From Betaproteobacteria bacterium UBA7395 (GTDB taxonomy: Bacteria; Pseudomonadota; Gammaproteobacteria; Burkholderiales; Rhodocyclaceae), in the NCBI GenBank assembly GCA_002470165.1, contig DKNF01000054.1:336-8563 (forward strand): DNA of 8,228 nucleotides, read 5' to 3'. Both the position numbers and the translations under genes were made by a program. The notes under the pieces were generated by a model. That model searched no databases, was not told the DNA's origin, and saw only the letters and a list, made by a program, of their open reading frames with translations. Shown here in pieces: positions 7,393-8,228 of the stretch (the stretch's first letter is position 1; every line of letters starts with the position of its first letter).

Positions 7393-8228
7393 ATGCGCAC
7401 TCATTCCCCCGTGCCGGCCCCGCAGTTGCGGCAAGCCCGCCTGAAGCTGCTCGAAGGCAGCGACTTCACCGATGCCGCCGTCGACGAGCGCCTGGCCCGT
7501 TCATGGCGACGCAGCCTGGCCGCCGGCCTGACGCCGACCGGCCGTCTGGCCATCCCGGACAATCTCAGCGGCAAGGAACTGGGCCGGGCGCTGGGACGCA
7601 ATCACGAACTGCTCAGCCATTCGCGGCCGATCATGGAATACCTGTTCGAACAGGTGCGCCACAGCCACAGCATGGTCATCCTCGCCGACAACCGGGGCGT
7701 GCTCATGCACACCCTCGGCGACGCCGACTTTCTCGGCAAGGCCGAGCGCGTCGCCCTGATGTCGGGCGCCTGCTGGGACGAACGCCAGCGCGGAACCAAC
7801 GCCATCGGCACCGCGCTGGCCGAAGCGGCCGGGGTCGAAATCCACGGCGACGAGCATTTCCTGGAGCGCAACACCTTCCTCACCTGCGCCGCCGCGCCCA
7901 TTGTCTCGGCGACCGGCGAACTGCTCGGCATCCTCGACATTTCCGGCGACCGGCGCAGCCGTCATCCGCACACCCTTGGGCTGGTCAACACCGCGGCGCG
8001 GATGATCGAGAACCGCCTGGTCGTCGATGCCTGCCAGCGCCACCTGCGCCTGCATCTGCACCCGGACCCGGCCGGCATCGGCACGGTCGCCGAGGGCATC
8101 GTCGCCCTCTCCGAGGACGGCTGGATCGTCGGCGCCAATCGCAATGCGCTGCAGATGCTCGGCCTGGCCAGCGCCGACATCGGCGCCACACCGCTGTTCC
8201 GCGCCCTCGACACGCGCCTGGCCGACCT
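7393..8228 (+). CDS. AcoR-like sigma54-dependent transcriptional activator (N-terminal part, runs off window)
   Basis: The frame is open from the ATG to the window end (278 codons seen, no stop). Residues about 75-215 form the GAF sensor domain typical of AcoR-type activators: HSMVILADNRGVLMHTLGD (92-110), GACWDERQRGTNAIGTALAE (125-144), NTFLTCAAAPI (160-170) and GELLGILDISGD (175-186). A short helical N-terminus with RLARSWRRSLAAGL (33-46) precedes it, as in this family. From about residue 228 a PAS-like segment begins (GIVALSEDGWIVGANRNALQMLGL). The AAA+ sigma54-interaction domain and the Fis-type HTH would lie beyond 8228, so membership is inferred from the sensor half. GAGGAG sits 9 nt before the ATG. 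Divergent placement to the dehydrogenase, with a sigma54 promoter between them, makes it the likely activator, sensing acetoin, an alcohol or an aldehyde. The inducer cannot be read from the sequence. Confidence 0.88.
   Translation, partial: MRTHSPVPAPQLRQARLKLLEGSDFTDAAVDERLARSWRRSLAAGLTPTGRLAIPDNLSGKELGRALGRNHELLSHSRPIMEYLFEQVRHSHSMVILADNRGVLMHTLGDADFLGKAERVALMSGACWDERQRGTNAIGTALAEAAGVEIHGDEHFLERNTFLTCAAAPIVSATGELLGILDISGDRRSRHPHTLGLVNTAARMIENRLVVDACQRHLRLHLHPDPAGIGTVAEGIVALSEDGWIVGANRNALQMLGLASADIGATPLFRALDTRLAD

Overview
This window looks like the chromosome of a GC-rich betaproteobacterium, most likely of the Rhodocyclales (Dechloromonas/Azonexus/Azospira type). That placement rests on the pcnB-folK-panB-panC-panD order, the style of the encoded proteins, and an ExaC/AldB aldehyde dehydrogenase next to an AcoR-type activator; it is an inference without database support. 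There are no tRNA or rRNA genes, insertion sequences, CRISPR arrays or other obvious mobile DNA.

Left part (1-3233, + strand): the 3' end of pcnB (poly(A) polymerase I) overlaps folK by 4 bp. A good sigma70 promoter starts just past folK, followed by panB and panC 4 nt apart. panD then follows under its own near-consensus promoter and ends at a strong intrinsic terminator. Together panB, panC and panD encode ketopantoate formation, beta-alanine formation and their condensation to pantothenate, the precursor of coenzyme A. folK serves folate synthesis; PanB also uses a folate cofactor (5,10-methylene-THF), so the folate/pantothenate neighbourhood is metabolically coherent.

Middle (3271-5111): a small uncharacterised protein with a probable winged-helix N-terminus has a promoter embedded in the panD terminator. 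It converges on a gene for a NYN-domain (PIN-like) putative ribonuclease with an OST-HTH/LOTUS module and a long basic disordered tail. Both stop codons lie in one palindromic CTAG.

Right part (5158-8228): on the - strand, an ExaC/AldB/AcoD-class aldehyde dehydrogenase is followed by a DUF779 gene. Between them is a hairpin with a U-tract that abuts the DUF779 ribosome binding site, so DUF779 is probably made in smaller amounts than the dehydrogenase. Divergently encoded on the + strand is the N-terminal part of an AcoR-like sigma54-dependent activator, cut by the window end. The 271-bp space between them holds a nearly canonical -24/-12 (sigma54) promoter facing the dehydrogenase, a candidate upstream activator site about 118 bp before the predicted start, and a sigma70 promoter for the regulator. 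This reads as a self-contained, alcohol- or acetoin-responsive acetaldehyde oxidation module.

Most of the window is well-known biology. The least understood parts are the DUF779 protein and its attenuated expression, the NYN-LOTUS protein next to it, and the uncharacterised 171-aa winged-helix-like protein.
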